A stretch of 45,399 bases of DNA from CAZLYF01 sp964586835 (GTDB lineage Bacteria > Bacillota > Clostridia > Christensenellales > Aristaeellaceae), in assembly GCA_964586835.1 (NCBI GenBank), contig CAZPIC010000017.1, positions 1 through 45,399 of the forward strand, in the 5' to 3' direction. A model generated the notes under the pieces. The model saw only the letters and a program-made list of their open reading frames with translations. It made no database searches and was not told where the DNA came from. The position numbers were made by a program, and so were the translations under genes. How positions within the stretch are numbered: the first letter of the stretch is position 1; every line of letters begins with the position of its first letter. Positions 6,718 to 16,287 of this stretch are shown in pieces.

Positions 6718-9267
6718 TCAGAGGGGATCTGATTCGGATGGATTCGGACTGCCTTGAGCATCATCGTCGTCTTCCACAGGTGTCTCCGCGCTGTCGCAAG
6801 GTGCTCCTACAGGGTCAACCTCTGCACTATTGTCTTCCACAGGCGTCTCTGCGGTATCATCCTTCGTGCCATCGTCTTCCGTGGAAACTTCCGCGTCATC
6901 TGCTTCCGGCGAAAGCTCCTCAGGCTCGGTCATGGCTGCTTCTGCCACGGTGTTCTGCGTTTCATCCATCGAGTTTTGCGCAGCGCTGTATTCAGCAACG
7001 TTGGTGTAAGCTGGTTCGCTTTCCGCACCATCCATGACGCTGTAAGCATACGCATCGTCCGGTGTCGCGGGATCGGCCATGTCGTCCCCGGGCAGTTCTG
7101 TCCCGTAGTCGAAGGCATAGTCTTCCAGCGCCTCGCGGATGCTCAGGCTGATGCGCTTGGCATCCGGGTCGATAGACAGGATCTTGACCCTGACTTCTTG
7201 CCCAGGGCTTAGGACATCTTCGACTTTGTTGATGCGCGTGAGCGCCACCTGGGAGATGTGGACAAGGCCGTCCACGCCGGGTTCGATTTCAACAAAGGCG
7301 CCAAAGGGGCGGATGCGCACCACCTTGCGGATGATAATCGAGCCAACCTGGTATCTGTTCTCAATGTCATCCCAGGGTTTGGGCTGCAGCTGTTTATAGC
7401 CCAATTGAATGCGTTCCCGTTCACGGTCGAGGGAAAGGATCTTGACCTCCACCTCCTGATTGGCCTTCAGAACGTCGGAAGGCGCGACGGAGCGGTTCCA
7501 TGAAAGGTCTGTGATGTGGATCAGTCCGTCCACCCCGTCCAGGTCCACAAAGGCCCCGAAGGAGGCAAAACGCCTGACGATACCGCGCACCACAGCGCCT
7601 TCTGAAAGCCGGGCCCAGGCAGCTGCCTTTCTTTCCTCGCCCTCGGCTATTAGCACTTCTTTGCGGCTGGCGACTACGCGCTTTTTGGTCTTGTCGACTT
7701 CAATGATCTTCAGCCGCATGGGCTGGCCGACAAACTGAGAGATCTTGTCCACATAGCGCTGCGCGAGATGAGAAGCCGGAACGAAGGCGCGCACTCCGTT
7801 CATGGAAGCCAGCAGACCGCCCTTGACCGCTTCTTTGCCGACGGCGTCGACAAACTCGCCGGCGTCGTATTTCTCCATCAGATCATCCCATACCTTGCGG
7901 TTGACGATATTGCGCTGAGACAGGATGACGTTGCCTTCCCCGTCGTTGACTTTTAAGATTTCCACCATCACTTCATCGCCAAGCTTGAGTTCCTGGTCGA
8001 CAAGATCGGAACGCCTGATCAGACCGTCGGTCTTGTAGCCGATGTTGACGCTAATCTCGTCGTCCGTGATCTGTACGACCTTGCCTGTGACCGTCTGGCC
8101 GTTGTGGATGCTGGCGATGTTTGCAGCCACTTCGTCCATGAAGCTGACGGACTTCTCGTGTGAGGGTTCTTCAAGTTCCGACTCCTCTTCACCGTTGCCG
8201 TGAGCATCAGACGGTTCGGCGTCATTCTCCTCGGGCTGGCTTGCTTCATCGGGTGCCGGAGATTCTGGCTGTGGAGCAGCCATGATGTCATCCGAATCTG
8301 CAACGGCAGAACCGTTCTCAGCAGCGGGAGCTGAGCCGGAAGCATCGAAGGCCGAGGCTTCGTCGGACTGAGGGACTGCGTCCGTGGTGATTTCGGGCTG
8401 CATTGACTGACCATTGCGTTCCATGTCGTTCATACTGTCGATAACCTCCTTGAGAGACCAGCCGGGCGTTGAGGCGCCGGCAGTCACACCAATGAATTCT
8501 TTGTGGGGTATTCCAAAGTGAGGCGGAAGATCCGCCGCACATTCCACCAGGTAGGTCCTTTTGCAAAGCCTGGCGCAGGCATGGTACAACTCTCGCGTGT
8601 TGGCGCTCCGCCGGCTGCCAACGACCACCATGCAGTCTGCCTGTGAGGCAAGTTTCTGGGCTTCCCTCTGCCGCAGCGCTGTGGCTTGACAGATGGTCCG
8701 CTCCACCCTCAGCAGCGGGAAACGCTCCGTAAGCACCAGAACGAGCTCCTCCCAGCGGGTCGGGGGAAAAGTGGTCTGGCTGACAAGCAGCGCCTGTGAA
8801 GCGCTTTCGGGCAGCGAAGCGACCTCTTCCGGTGAGGATACGACGTATACCTCACCATGACACCAGCCGGCTGTGCCGCGGATTTCAGGGTGGTCCCTAT
8901 CGCCGACGAGAATCACCGGCGCGCCGCCGGTGCTAAATTCGGACACCACCCTGTGTAGCCTGTGGACAAAAGGGCAGGTACAATCCACCACCTTTCGTGC
9001 GCTTTTCAGGCTTGCGTCAAGAAGCTCGGGCGACACACCATGGCTTCTGAGAATCAGAATGCCGCCCTCGGCTTCATTGGGAGTGCTTACGGGATGGACG
9101 CCCTTTGCCCGGAGCATGGAGACGACGGACGTGTTGTGAATCAAATCCCCCAGCGTTCGGCATGGCAGCTGTTCTTGCTGTGCGAGATCCGCTGTTTCTA
9201 AGGCTTTGTTCACTGCCCTGTGCACCCCCATACAGAACCCTGCATGGCGAGCTACGACGATTGGCAC
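6718..9267 (-). CDS. ispH: IspH (HMBPP reductase) fused to four S1 RNA-binding domains
   Basis: An 849-residue two-part protein. Residues 1 to about 282 are IspH/LytB, the [4Fe-4S] enzyme that makes IPP and DMAPP in the last step of the MEP isoprenoid pathway. The three cluster cysteines are visible in HAGFCMGVHRA (C12), DCTCPFVHR (about 98) and RTICQATALRQ (about 193). A linker rich in Ala, Pro, Glu and Asp (about 285-370) leads to four S1 domains (about 375-715), the third and fourth being most canonical (FGAFVDLDGVDGLIHITDLS, FGAFVEIEPGVDGLVHIS). A very acidic tail runs to 849. The start is GTG 9265-9267, 5 bases after GGAGGT. IspH–S1 fusions are known from Clostridia; the S1 half corresponds to the RpsA-like protein that is separate elsewhere. 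It is last in an operon with plsC and cmk. Confidence 0.93.
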   Translation of the reverse strand: MPIVVARHAGFCMGVHRAVNKALETADLAQQEQLPCRTLGDLIHNTSVVSMLRAKGVHPVSTPNEAEGGILILRSHGVSPELLDASLKSARKVVDCTCPFVHRLHRVVSEFSTGGAPVILVGDRDHPEIRGTAGWCHGEVYVVSSPEEVASLPESASQALLVSQTTFPPTRWEELVLVLTERFPLLRVERTICQATALRQREAQKLASQADCMVVVGSRRSANTRELYHACARLCKRTYLVECAADLPPHFGIPHKEFIGVTAGASTPGWSLKEVIDSMNDMERNGQSMQPEITTDAVPQSDEASAFDASGSAPAAENGSAVADSDDIMAAPQPESPAPDEASQPEENDAEPSDAHGNGEEESELEEPSHEKSVSFMDEVAANIASIHNGQTVTGKVVQITDDEISVNIGYKTDGLIRRSDLVDQELKLGDEVMVEILKVNDGEGNVILSQRNIVNRKVWDDLMEKYDAGEFVDAVGKEAVKGGLLASMNGVRAFVPASHLAQRYVDKISQFVGQPMRLKIIEVDKTKKRVVASRKEVLIAEGEERKAAAWARLSEGAVVRGIVRRFASFGAFVDLDGVDGLIHITDLSWNRSVAPSDVLKANQEVEVKILSLDRERERIQLGYKQLQPKPWDDIENRYQVGSIIIRKVVRIRPFGAFVEIEPGVDGLVHISQVALTRINKVEDVLSPGQEVRVKILSIDPDAKRISLSIREALEDYAFDYGTELPGDDMADPATPDDAYAYSVMDGAESEPAYTNVAEYSAAQNSMDETQNTVAEAAMTEPEELSPEADDAEVSTEDDGTKDDTAETPVEDNSAEVDPVGAPCDSAETPVEDDDDAQGSPNPSESDPL

Positions 9268-9346
9268 CTACACCTCCATCCGCATGCATTCAAAGTATAA
9301 CCTATTTGGCGCTATTTTGGAAACCCCTGCAAAAATCCGTGAATTA

Positions 9347-9967
9347 TCATGGGACTGTCGCTTCTTCCTTCATATGGAGGATCGACTGAGCAAGGAAGCT
9401 GTTGTGATCGCGGGCACTGCTGCCGGACTGACTCAGCATTTCGGGGCTAAGGGGCGTACCCACATAGACATGTGTGAGACGAAAGGCGCGAATTCTGCCG
9501 TGGATATACACTGGCACGAGGGGGACGTGGTGACGCAGGGCAAGTAGGGGAAGGCCCGTTTCCAAGTCCTGCATCAGTTCACCAGGTTTTCTGCGCGTGC
9601 CTTCCGGAAACACGCCCAGGACATGACCGCTTTTCAGCACGCTGCTGCTTGCGCGGAAGGCGACGATATCGCTAGCGTTGCGCGCAACAGCGATCATATG
9701 GATCTTTCGCAGAAAGTAGCGCGCGATCTGGTTTTTTTCGAGCTCCTTTTTTCCGATGAATCGAATCTCGTAACGCCTGCACGCGTAACCTATGACGGGA
9801 GGATCCAGCATGCTGGTGTGGTTTGCAAACACAATGAAAGGAGCGGTCTGTGCGTCGAGCCTCTCCCTGTGGTGGAAGCGGATGGGGAAGAGAGTTCTTG
9901 TGGCGATCGCCATGAGGACTCGTCCGAAAGTGAACCAGAAAGTCCGCGGTTCACGCGTCAAACGCAT
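9347..9967 (-). CDS. plsC: 1-acyl-sn-glycerol-3-phosphate acyltransferase
   Basis: A 206-residue PlsC-family acyltransferase that adds the second acyl chain to lysophosphatidate to give phosphatidate. The family blocks are visible: NHTSMLDP (the H-x4-D catalytic motif) near residue 50, and FPEGTR (phosphate binding) near 118. I chose ATG 9965-9967, preceded by AGGGAGGTG; the frame is open further upstream inside cmk. With this start it overlaps the end of cmk by 17 bases, so the two are coupled. A hydrophobic segment before the H-x4-D block (around LMAIATRTLF) would seat it on the membrane. The order cmk-plsC-ispH/S1 is common in Clostridia. Confidence 0.92.
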   Translation of the reverse strand: MRLTREPRTFWFTFGRVLMAIATRTLFPIRFHHRERLDAQTAPFIVFANHTSMLDPPVIGYACRRYEIRFIGKKELEKNQIARYFLRKIHMIAVARNASDIVAFRASSSVLKSGHVLGVFPEGTRRKPGELMQDLETGLPLLALRHHVPLVPVYIHGRIRAFRLTHVYVGTPLSPEMLSQSGSSARDHNSFLAQSILHMKEEATVP

Positions 9968-10670
9968 CTCCACACACCTCCCTGACGATGGCAAGGATGG
10001 CTTCCACAGTTTCATCAAAACTCAGGTGTGTGGAATCCACGAGGACGGCGTCGTCAGCTCTGCGCAGGGGGTGTAGGGTGCGTGTCGCATCCTGGTGGTC
10101 GCGCCGGAGCAGCTCGGTGAGGATTTTTTCGTAGCTTACGTCCTCACCAGACCCTTTCAGCTGGGCAAGGCGCCTTTGTGCGCGGACCTTGGCGGAGGCG
10201 GTCAGATAGATCTTGACCCTTGCGTGGGGCAGGACGACCGTGCCTATATCGCGACCGTCGACAATCATGCTCTGCCGGGAGGCGATCTCTCGCTGTAGTT
10301 GAACCAGGCCTGAGCGAATCCCTGGATAGCGGGAAATGCCTGAGGCAATGGACCCGATCTCCTGGGTGCGAATTGCAGTGCTGACGTCTTCTCCCTTCAG
10401 CAGGGTCTTCTGCCTGCCCTCTTCAAACAGGATGTCTATATCCGCAAGAGTCGTTTTGCACAGGGCTGTGACGGCCTCCTCGTCCTGCGGAGGCAGGCCC
10501 CCGCGAAAGACGGACAGGGCGATGGCCCGATACATGGCTCCGGTATCCAGGTGAAGGATGTTGAGCCTATGGGCGACAGCGTCCGCAATGCTGGATTTAC
10601 CCGCGCCCACTGGTCCGTCAACAGCGATGGACAGCGGGAGGGAGGGAGCCTCTGTCTTTTGCTGTTCCAT
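9951..10670 (-). CDS. cmk: Cytidylate kinase
   Basis: A 239-residue (d)CMP kinase that phosphorylates CMP and dCMP with ATP. The P-loop GPVGAGKSS is at about residues 19-27, followed by LDTGAMYRA, the nucleotide-monophosphate site. VDGRDIGTVVLP (about 135-146) and a C-terminal RRADDAVLVDST block are also typical. Length and order match the family. Its ATG follows the stop of the upstream wall-binding gene directly (TAGATG) with no clear ribosome site of its own, so it depends on translation of that gene. It overlaps plsC downstream. Confidence 0.95.
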   Translation of the reverse strand: MEQQKTEAPSLPLSIAVDGPVGAGKSSIADAVAHRLNILHLDTGAMYRAIALSVFRGGLPPQDEEAVTALCKTTLADIDILFEEGRQKTLLKGEDVSTAIRTQEIGSIASGISRYPGIRSGLVQLQREIASRQSMIVDGRDIGTVVLPHARVKIYLTASAKVRAQRRLAQLKGSGEDVSYEKILTELLRRDHQDATRTLHPLRRADDAVLVDSTHLSFDETVEAILAIVREVCGDAFDA

Positions 10671-13541
10671 CTACCGCGCCATGTTCTGGGTCAGATCCCA
10701 CCCGGCGAGGATGGCCTGCTGGTGTGATACGGCATAGGGGCCTGTCTGCGTGGCTTCGCTCATATCGCGGGGGAAGTGGATACAGATATGCCCGGTCAGC
10801 CCGTTTGACGGATTGTGATCCACCTCATGGCCACGGCTATGCGTAGAGCCCATGTATACGCGCCCGTCGCTGAAAATGACCCACACCGGACGGGGTGTCC
10901 AGTTGTTTACTCCCAGGGCGGCATTCATTGTCTGTGTATCCTCCCTGGTCACAGGTTCTCCGTCTGCGTGCTTTCCGATGCTAAAAACATGCACGTTCCA
11001 GTGCTTTCCGGTGATGAAGTCGTAGATTACAACGTCAGGAAGGCTTTTAACACGTCCCCGTACCTCGGTATACCAGTTGGCAAACCGCACTTCTCTGGCG
11101 CCGGGAGGTTTGAAAACAGGTGACAGCGGGGTGGGGGTGACCGTACTGCCCGACAGGATGCCCGTGGCCGCAAGCGCTGATGTGGAGTTGAGTTTCGCCA
11201 TCGTCAGCGGTCCGCCGATGCCGTCGGCGATGAGACCGTTCTTGCTTTGGAAAGACTTGAGCGCGAGATAAGTCGCCGGCCCGAAGATGCCGTCCGCTGC
11301 ACCACTGAGGTACTTCAACTGGATCAGGCGCTGCTGCATGGACCGGACCGCGGCGCCCGTATCCCCCACCCTGATCAGGGTCACACTGGCGGTCGGGGCT
11401 GGGGTGGCGGTGGGCGCGGGCGTAGCAGGGGGCAGGGCGTTGGCAGCATACAGTGCGGTCAGTGTCAGCGTGCCGGCGATGCCATCGGCGGTAAGACCGT
11501 TTCTTTTTTGAAAGGCCGCGACAGCCGAAGCGGTCTGGGTGCCAAAGATGCCGTCCGCTGCGCCGGTGAGATACTTGAGGGTGATGAGCCTTGACTGCAT
11601 AGCTTGTACAGCGTTGCCACTCGCGCCGATGCGCAGCGTGACGATGGGTTCTGGTGTGGCCAGGGGCGCGGGCGAAGCCGTGACCCCGGCTGCCATGACG
11701 GCCAAGGGAGAGTACAGGGCCATCTGTGTGGCAAGGCCCGCGATGCCATCTACCTTGAGGGCATTGCGCTTCTGGAACTCCCGGACAGCGGCAATGTCAT
11801 CGCTGCTATAGATGCCGTCGGGGCTGCTGCGATAATAGCCAAGTTCGACCAGGCGTTCCTCCAACCGCGTCACTGCCGCTCCCCTGGTGCCGGAGCGGAT
11901 GACGATCACGGTGTCCTCGGTTAGCTGCCCCGGAGTCAGCGTGCCAGAGCCGGCGCCCTGCTGTGCTTGCAAAGCAGTCGCAATGGACAGCTGCGTCAGG
12001 CTGTCCGCCTTGCCAGTCTGCTTAAGGCTATGGGCCTTCTGAAAAGCCCGGACGGCTGAGGCTGTTGCCGAGGTGAATTTGTCCGAAAGCTCGCCTTTGT
12101 AGTGACCCAGCGCAGAAAGGGACTCGTGAAGCTGCCTGACCGCGTCGCCAATGTTGCCGGCCTCCATGGGAAAGCCGGAGACAGGTGGCAGGGTTTTCAC
12201 GGTAACGAGGCGGTTTTTGCTATCCCGGCACTTTTCTTCATAGAGCAGCTTTTGCATCTCTGGTGTCGCGCGCCCGGTCTGCTGAAGTTTGTTCTTGGCC
12301 TGGAAAGCTTTGACGGAGGTGAGCGTAGCGCCACCAAAGATCCCATCGATAGTCCCTGTATGAAAGCCGATCTCTGCAAGGGCCATCTGCAGCACGCGCA
12401 CTTCATTCCCATAAAGGCCGGACGAAAGCTCGCGGTAGTTCTGACGGGCTGTGGCGTCCGGCGCGAGAGATTTTCCGGGCAGATATGCCTCCGGGATATT
12501 CAGGTAGACCGCCAAGACATACCCGGAGTACTTTCCGTATGTGACCTGCATGAAGTCGCCGGAAGCGTTGTTGACGTTGACGGAAGCGCCCGCAGGGACG
12601 GTCAGAATGCGCATCGAGGACAGCGAGGCTGCCTTTCGCAGGTTGACGGGTGCGGAGGCTGTCGCTGTATATGGATAGGATGATCCTGTGGCTTTTGCGG
12701 GCTGCGATGTCGCAGATGGAATTGGGACGGGCGTGGCGATGTTGGGCTGTGCGGTTGTGGAATAAAGCGCCGCCAGCGTCAAGGGGCCTGCCACGCCATC
12801 GCTTGAGAGACCCTGCTGTTTCTGGAAAGCCCGGACAGCTGCAACAGTTTCGGGGCTGTACTCGCAGTTTGAAGCACCGGTATAAAAGCCAAGTTCTGTG
12901 AGCCTTTGCTGTAAGGTGCATACGGCGTCCCCTCGGTTGCCTGGGCGCATGGTGACATTGGCAAGAGGGGGCAGCGTTTTTACCTGGGCTGTTTTCCCGT
13001 TCGCGTCTTTGGGCTTTCCTTCAAAGAGAAGCTTCTGAAAGGCGGGATCCGCAGCCTCGCCGGTTTTCAGGCCGTTCTTGCTCCTGAAAGCTTTCACGGC
13101 CGAGGCAGTCTGTGTTCCAAAGACGGAGTCGATCGTGCCCCCATAGTAACCCAGCTCGGTCAAAGCCTGCTGCAGGGCTTTGACTGCGGCGCCGGTGCTG
13201 CCTGCTGACTGGCTGACATAGCCCGACTGGTCGGCAAGCGCGGGGGCACTGTCAAGCCCCGCTCCGGAGACGGAGATGAAGGATTTCATAGCATAGCCCG
13301 TCACGCCTTCATACGCCACGGCGTAGAAGTCCCCGGCTTCGCCGGTGATGAGCAGCGCATCGTTCGCCTTGATGGTGGTCAGAACCACGGCAGCAGTTGA
13401 GGGAGATTTCCTCAGTTTGAGGCTGTCCGTCGCATGCCCGACCAGTGGATAGGCCTCCCCCGAGATCCCGGACAGACCTGAAAGAAGCAGGCCAACGCAC
13501 AGGAGAGCCGCAAAGAACCGGTGCATCCACGATCTTTTCAT
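10671..13541 (-). CDS. Secreted wall-binding protein with 2 SH3b and 7 peptidoglycan-binding repeats
   Basis: A 956-residue exported protein. A signal peptide (about 1-30) is followed by an SH3b domain (about 35-90), two PG_binding_1 domains, a second SH3b (about 290-345), and five more PG_binding_1 domains (to about 790). Each binding domain has the pattern 'GxxGxAVxxLQxxLxxLGYYxGxxDGxFGxxTxxAVxxFQxxNGL'. Ala/Pro/Thr linkers separate them. The C-terminal 140 residues are a separate domain with STHSRGHEVDHN and NGLTGHICIHFPRD; the His and Cys recall the catalytic region of YkuD L,D-transpeptidases, but the spacing is not canonical and I do not assign it. The start is ATG 13541 after GGAGGGCAGT; the frame extends 6 codons further. 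It is first in the operon with cmk, plsC and ispH, behind a strong promoter. Confidence 0.88.
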   Translation of the reverse strand: MKRSWMHRFFAALLCVGLLLSGLSGISGEAYPLVGHATDSLKLRKSPSTAAVVLTTIKANDALLITGEAGDFYAVAYEGVTGYAMKSFISVSGAGLDSAPALADQSGYVSQSAGSTGAAVKALQQALTELGYYGGTIDSVFGTQTASAVKAFRSKNGLKTGEAADPAFQKLLFEGKPKDANGKTAQVKTLPPLANVTMRPGNRGDAVCTLQQRLTELGFYTGASNCEYSPETVAAVRAFQKQQGLSSDGVAGPLTLAALYSTTAQPNIATPVPIPSATSQPAKATGSSYPYTATASAPVNLRKAASLSSMRILTVPAGASVNVNNASGDFMQVTYGKYSGYVLAVYLNIPEAYLPGKSLAPDATARQNYRELSSGLYGNEVRVLQMALAEIGFHTGTIDGIFGGATLTSVKAFQAKNKLQQTGRATPEMQKLLYEEKCRDSKNRLVTVKTLPPVSGFPMEAGNIGDAVRQLHESLSALGHYKGELSDKFTSATASAVRAFQKAHSLKQTGKADSLTQLSIATALQAQQGAGSGTLTPGQLTEDTVIVIRSGTRGAAVTRLEERLVELGYYRSSPDGIYSSDDIAAVREFQKRNALKVDGIAGLATQMALYSPLAVMAAGVTASPAPLATPEPIVTLRIGASGNAVQAMQSRLITLKYLTGAADGIFGTQTASAVAAFQKRNGLTADGIAGTLTLTALYAANALPPATPAPTATPAPTASVTLIRVGDTGAAVRSMQQRLIQLKYLSGAADGIFGPATYLALKSFQSKNGLIADGIGGPLTMAKLNSTSALAATGILSGSTVTPTPLSPVFKPPGAREVRFANWYTEVRGRVKSLPDVVIYDFITGKHWNVHVFSIGKHADGEPVTREDTQTMNAALGVNNWTPRPVWVIFSDGRVYMGSTHSRGHEVDHNPSNGLTGHICIHFPRDMSEATQTGPYAVSHQQAILAGWDLTQNMAR

Positions 13542-13572
13542 ACTGCCCTCCGTGTCCATCTAATTTGTACAG

Positions 13573-13601
13573 ATTTTATGACAAAACAGTGAACGTGTCA
13601 A
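13573..13601 (-). promoter_or_regulatory. Sigma-A promoter for the wall protein-cmk-plsC-ispH operon
   Basis: On the minus strand TTGACA (13601-13596), a 17-base spacer and TAAAAT (13578-13573) lie about 30 bases ahead of the start at 13541. The -35 box is perfect and the -10 box has one mismatch. Confidence 0.85.
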
Positions 13602-13649
13602 GGGAAAGTTCATCAAATCTTAATAATTGCTCATGGAGGACCAGGTGCA

Positions 13650-15425
13650 TCAGGCAGTTCTGTAGGAGTCCCTGGTCACTCGAAGGATGTAGGCGGGGTC
13701 TTTGAGAGGGTTCCCGAAGGCGTCACAGCCGTCTCTGGCGCTGCGTACGATCAGCAGTGTGTCCGATCCTTCAGAAGCGATATCCAAAAAACCGGTCTTG
13801 AGAACCGGGCGGGAATGGCGTAGCTGAAACGCCTCTTTCACCAAGGCCCTTACCTGTTCATCTTCCTGCCCCCAGGGAAAAGGACGGCGGCAGAAGGGAT
13901 CGGCAGCGCCTTCCATGCCCGCCTCATCGCCATAGTACAAAGACGGCATTCCGGGAAGCGCTGTATAGATGGCAAGCATCTTTGAAAAACGGGCGATGGC
14001 CAGCTCCCGCAAGACTTGAGGCAGGGTTTTAAGACCGCGCTCGCGAGTGGGCAGATCCGAATAGTCGTTTCCGCAAAGCACGTTGAGGATCCTTGGACGG
14101 TCATGGCTTCCCATTAGGTTCATCAGGGAGTAGAAAAACGGTGTCGGATAGTTTTCCTGCAGTGAGCGGATCACACGGACGACGCGTTCCGCTGGCACCA
14201 GCCCCGTCAGAAACCCGATTACCACCTCGCGAAGTGGATAGTTCATGACAGAATCCAGGGTATCGCCCAGGCAGTATGATCGCAAGCTGCCGTAGGAGAC
14301 CTTGTTGCTGGCGTCTTCCCAGACTTCGCCGATCAGTACGGATTGGGCGCTTTCGCCTTTCGTCGCTTTGCGCAGCTGTTGAATGAACGAAACAGGCAGT
14401 TCGTCCGCCACATCAAGGCGCCACCCGGAAGCGCCTTTTTGTATCCAGCCCCGTACGATTCCTTGGTTTCCGCAGATGAACTCCCGGTATGAGGGGTCTT
14501 CCTTGTTCAGCTCGGGCAGAGAAGGGATGCCCCACCAACTGGCGTATTGGTCTGGAAAATGTGTGAACCTGTACCAGGGGTAGTAGGGGGAGGTCTTGCT
14601 CTGAAAGGCCCCGGTGTCCGGGTAATGGCCAAAGCGGTTGAAATACAGGCTGTCCTCGCCGGTGTGGCTGAAAACACCGTCAAGAATGATCCTGATTCCC
14701 TTTTGCTTCGCCTGAAGACACAGCACCCGAAAGTCCTCCTCGGTCCCCAGCAGCGGGTCGATGCGGCTGTAATCGCCAGTGTCATACCGGTGGTTGGACC
14801 GTGCCTTGAACACGGGGTTCAGGTAGAGGACGGTGATCCCAAGATCTTGAAGGTAGCTGAGTTTGTTTGTGATCCCTCTGAGGTCTCCTCCGAAAAAATC
14901 AAGGGCGCGATTGTCGCCGCTGCGGGGGTCAGGGTCAACCAGCGGATCCTCCTGCCAGTTCTGATGCAAAAAAACCTCACTGCGGGAACTCACAGGGGCT
15001 TTGGACCGAGCGAAGCGATCAGGAAACACCTGGTACATCACACCCTCGCGCAGATAGGAGGGGGGGTTGAACGAAGGGTCATATACCGTGATCTGATAGG
15101 AAGGGGGCGGATCCTGATAGCTCAATCCCGCACCGCCAAGCCCGTCACGGGCGTTTCCGTAATAGAGCCGGTGGCCACGCTCATCTTCAACCATAAAATC
15201 ATACCAAAGGACACAGGGATGGGAGGGAGCCACGATGTTCCCCTCATACAGGCCCATTCCCACAGGCTGCATGGAGCTGTATTCCTCAGCGCTGTTCCAG
15301 GTGCGGAGCGCCACCTGTCCGGGATGCCCCCAAGCCTGAAGCCGGATCCGGATGGAAGTCCCGACCGGCACCGCGCCTCCGGGGGAACGGAAGGCATCAT
15401 GCTGCGAATGATGATACAGATCCAT
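13650..15425 (-). CDS. GH13 alpha-glucan hydrolase (neopullulanase/cyclomaltodextrinase type)
   Basis: A 591-residue glycoside hydrolase family 13 enzyme, probably cytoplasmic because no signal peptide is seen. An N-terminal beta domain (1 to about 120) precedes the (beta/alpha)8 barrel, which starts at VMYQVFPDRFARSK. Conserved regions are visible in order: LDGVFSHTG (region I), GWRLDVADE (region II, nucleophile Asp), LIGEVWED (region III, acid/base Glu) and NLMGSHDRPR (region IV). The N-terminal domain plus this barrel fits neopullulanase, maltogenic amylase or cyclomaltodextrinase; the substrate cannot be fixed further. The start is ATG 15425 with GGGAGGG just before it; the longer frame overlaps the ABC permease gene and is unlikely. 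It lies 13 bases after that gene, as the last gene of the operon. Confidence 0.9.
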   Translation of the reverse strand: MDLYHHSQHDAFRSPGGAVPVGTSIRIRLQAWGHPGQVALRTWNSAEEYSSMQPVGMGLYEGNIVAPSHPCVLWYDFMVEDERGHRLYYGNARDGLGGAGLSYQDPPPSYQITVYDPSFNPPSYLREGVMYQVFPDRFARSKAPVSSRSEVFLHQNWQEDPLVDPDPRSGDNRALDFFGGDLRGITNKLSYLQDLGITVLYLNPVFKARSNHRYDTGDYSRIDPLLGTEEDFRVLCLQAKQKGIRIILDGVFSHTGEDSLYFNRFGHYPDTGAFQSKTSPYYPWYRFTHFPDQYASWWGIPSLPELNKEDPSYREFICGNQGIVRGWIQKGASGWRLDVADELPVSFIQQLRKATKGESAQSVLIGEVWEDASNKVSYGSLRSYCLGDTLDSVMNYPLREVVIGFLTGLVPAERVVRVIRSLQENYPTPFFYSLMNLMGSHDRPRILNVLCGNDYSDLPTRERGLKTLPQVLRELAIARFSKMLAIYTALPGMPSLYYGDEAGMEGAADPFCRRPFPWGQEDEQVRALVKEAFQLRHSRPVLKTGFLDIASEGSDTLLIVRSARDGCDAFGNPLKDPAYILRVTRDSYRTA

Positions 15426-15438
15426 GATCCCTCCCGGA

Positions 15439-16287
15439 CTACGCGGAAATGCGCATGAGTTTTCGTGCCAGCAGGCTGGCCACATAGATGACTCCAGCGC
15501 AAAGAACGATGGCAGCACCGGCACCCGATCCCAGGTGATAGGCGCCAACCAAGCCTAAAACACCGCTTGTGACGCTGAACAGAAGGGAAAGAAGGGCATG
15601 CTGTGCCGCATTGCGCGCGACGTTGCGTGCGGCTGCCGCAGGCAGGATCAGCAGCGCGTTGATCAATAGGACTCCCACCCAGCGGATGGAGAGCATCACC
15701 GCCACGGACACCAAGCACACGAAGGCGTATTCAATGAGGTGGGGACGAAGCCCACGGCTTTGCGCAAGAGCCGGATTGACCGCGGTGAGGAGGAGCTTGT
15801 TGTATAACCCCAGCCATGAGAGAAAGACCACGACAAAAGCGACCGCGAGCCAGAAAAGGTCGTCAGGCGTAACTGCCAGGATGTCTCCTGTCAGCAGCGA
15901 GGCATGCTTTGTGAACTGGCCCCCCCGGGAAAGAAGGACAAGCCCGAGAGCAACGCCAATGGACGAGAAGACGCTGATATTGGTATCAGCTGAGGCACCG
16001 CCGGCCCGATTGATGCGGCTGATCAGGAGAGCCCAGACGATCCCAAAGACAATGAGGACGGCCAGCGGGTCCCCGATCCCAAGAAGGGTCCCGATGCCAA
16101 TACCAGCCAGCGCGCTGTGACCCAGGGCGTCGGAAAAGAAGGCCATCCGCTTATTCACCGCCATGGTCCCCAGCAGTGCAAGCATGGGGGTCAGGAGAAG
16201 CAGAGCCAGCAGCGCATGCTTCATAAATTTGTAGGAGAAACACTCAAATGGAAGAAGCAGGTCAATCAAAGCGTAGATACTGTTCAA
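15439..16287 (-). CDS. Metal ABC transporter permease (ZnuB/AdcB/MntB family)
   Basis: A 282-residue membrane protein of the ABC-3 family that moves zinc or manganese. About eight hydrophobic helices are visible, and the family segment NKRMAFFSDALGHSALAGIG (about 45-64) is clear. It overlaps its ATPase gene by 4 bases (ATGA). No substrate-binding lipoprotein is encoded in this operon or elsewhere in the window, so the binding partner must be elsewhere. The metal cannot be decided from the permease. Confidence 0.9.
   Translation of the reverse strand: MNSIYALIDLLLPFECFSYKFMKHALLALLLLTPMLALLGTMAVNKRMAFFSDALGHSALAGIGIGTLLGIGDPLAVLIVFGIVWALLISRINRAGGASADTNISVFSSIGVALGLVLLSRGGQFTKHASLLTGDILAVTPDDLFWLAVAFVVVFLSWLGLYNKLLLTAVNPALAQSRGLRPHLIEYAFVCLVSVAVMLSIRWVGVLLINALLILPAAAARNVARNAAQHALLSLLFSVTSGVLGLVGAYHLGSGAGAAIVLCAGVIYVASLLARKLMRISA

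Noticed and set aside
12102..12683. A 193-codon plus-strand frame inside the wall-binding protein gene
   Set aside because: Antisense shadow of a long GC-rich gene with clear domain repeats.
14547..15458. A 303-codon plus-strand frame opposite the GH13 gene
   Set aside because: Antisense shadow; the minus-strand protein has all four GH13 conserved regions.
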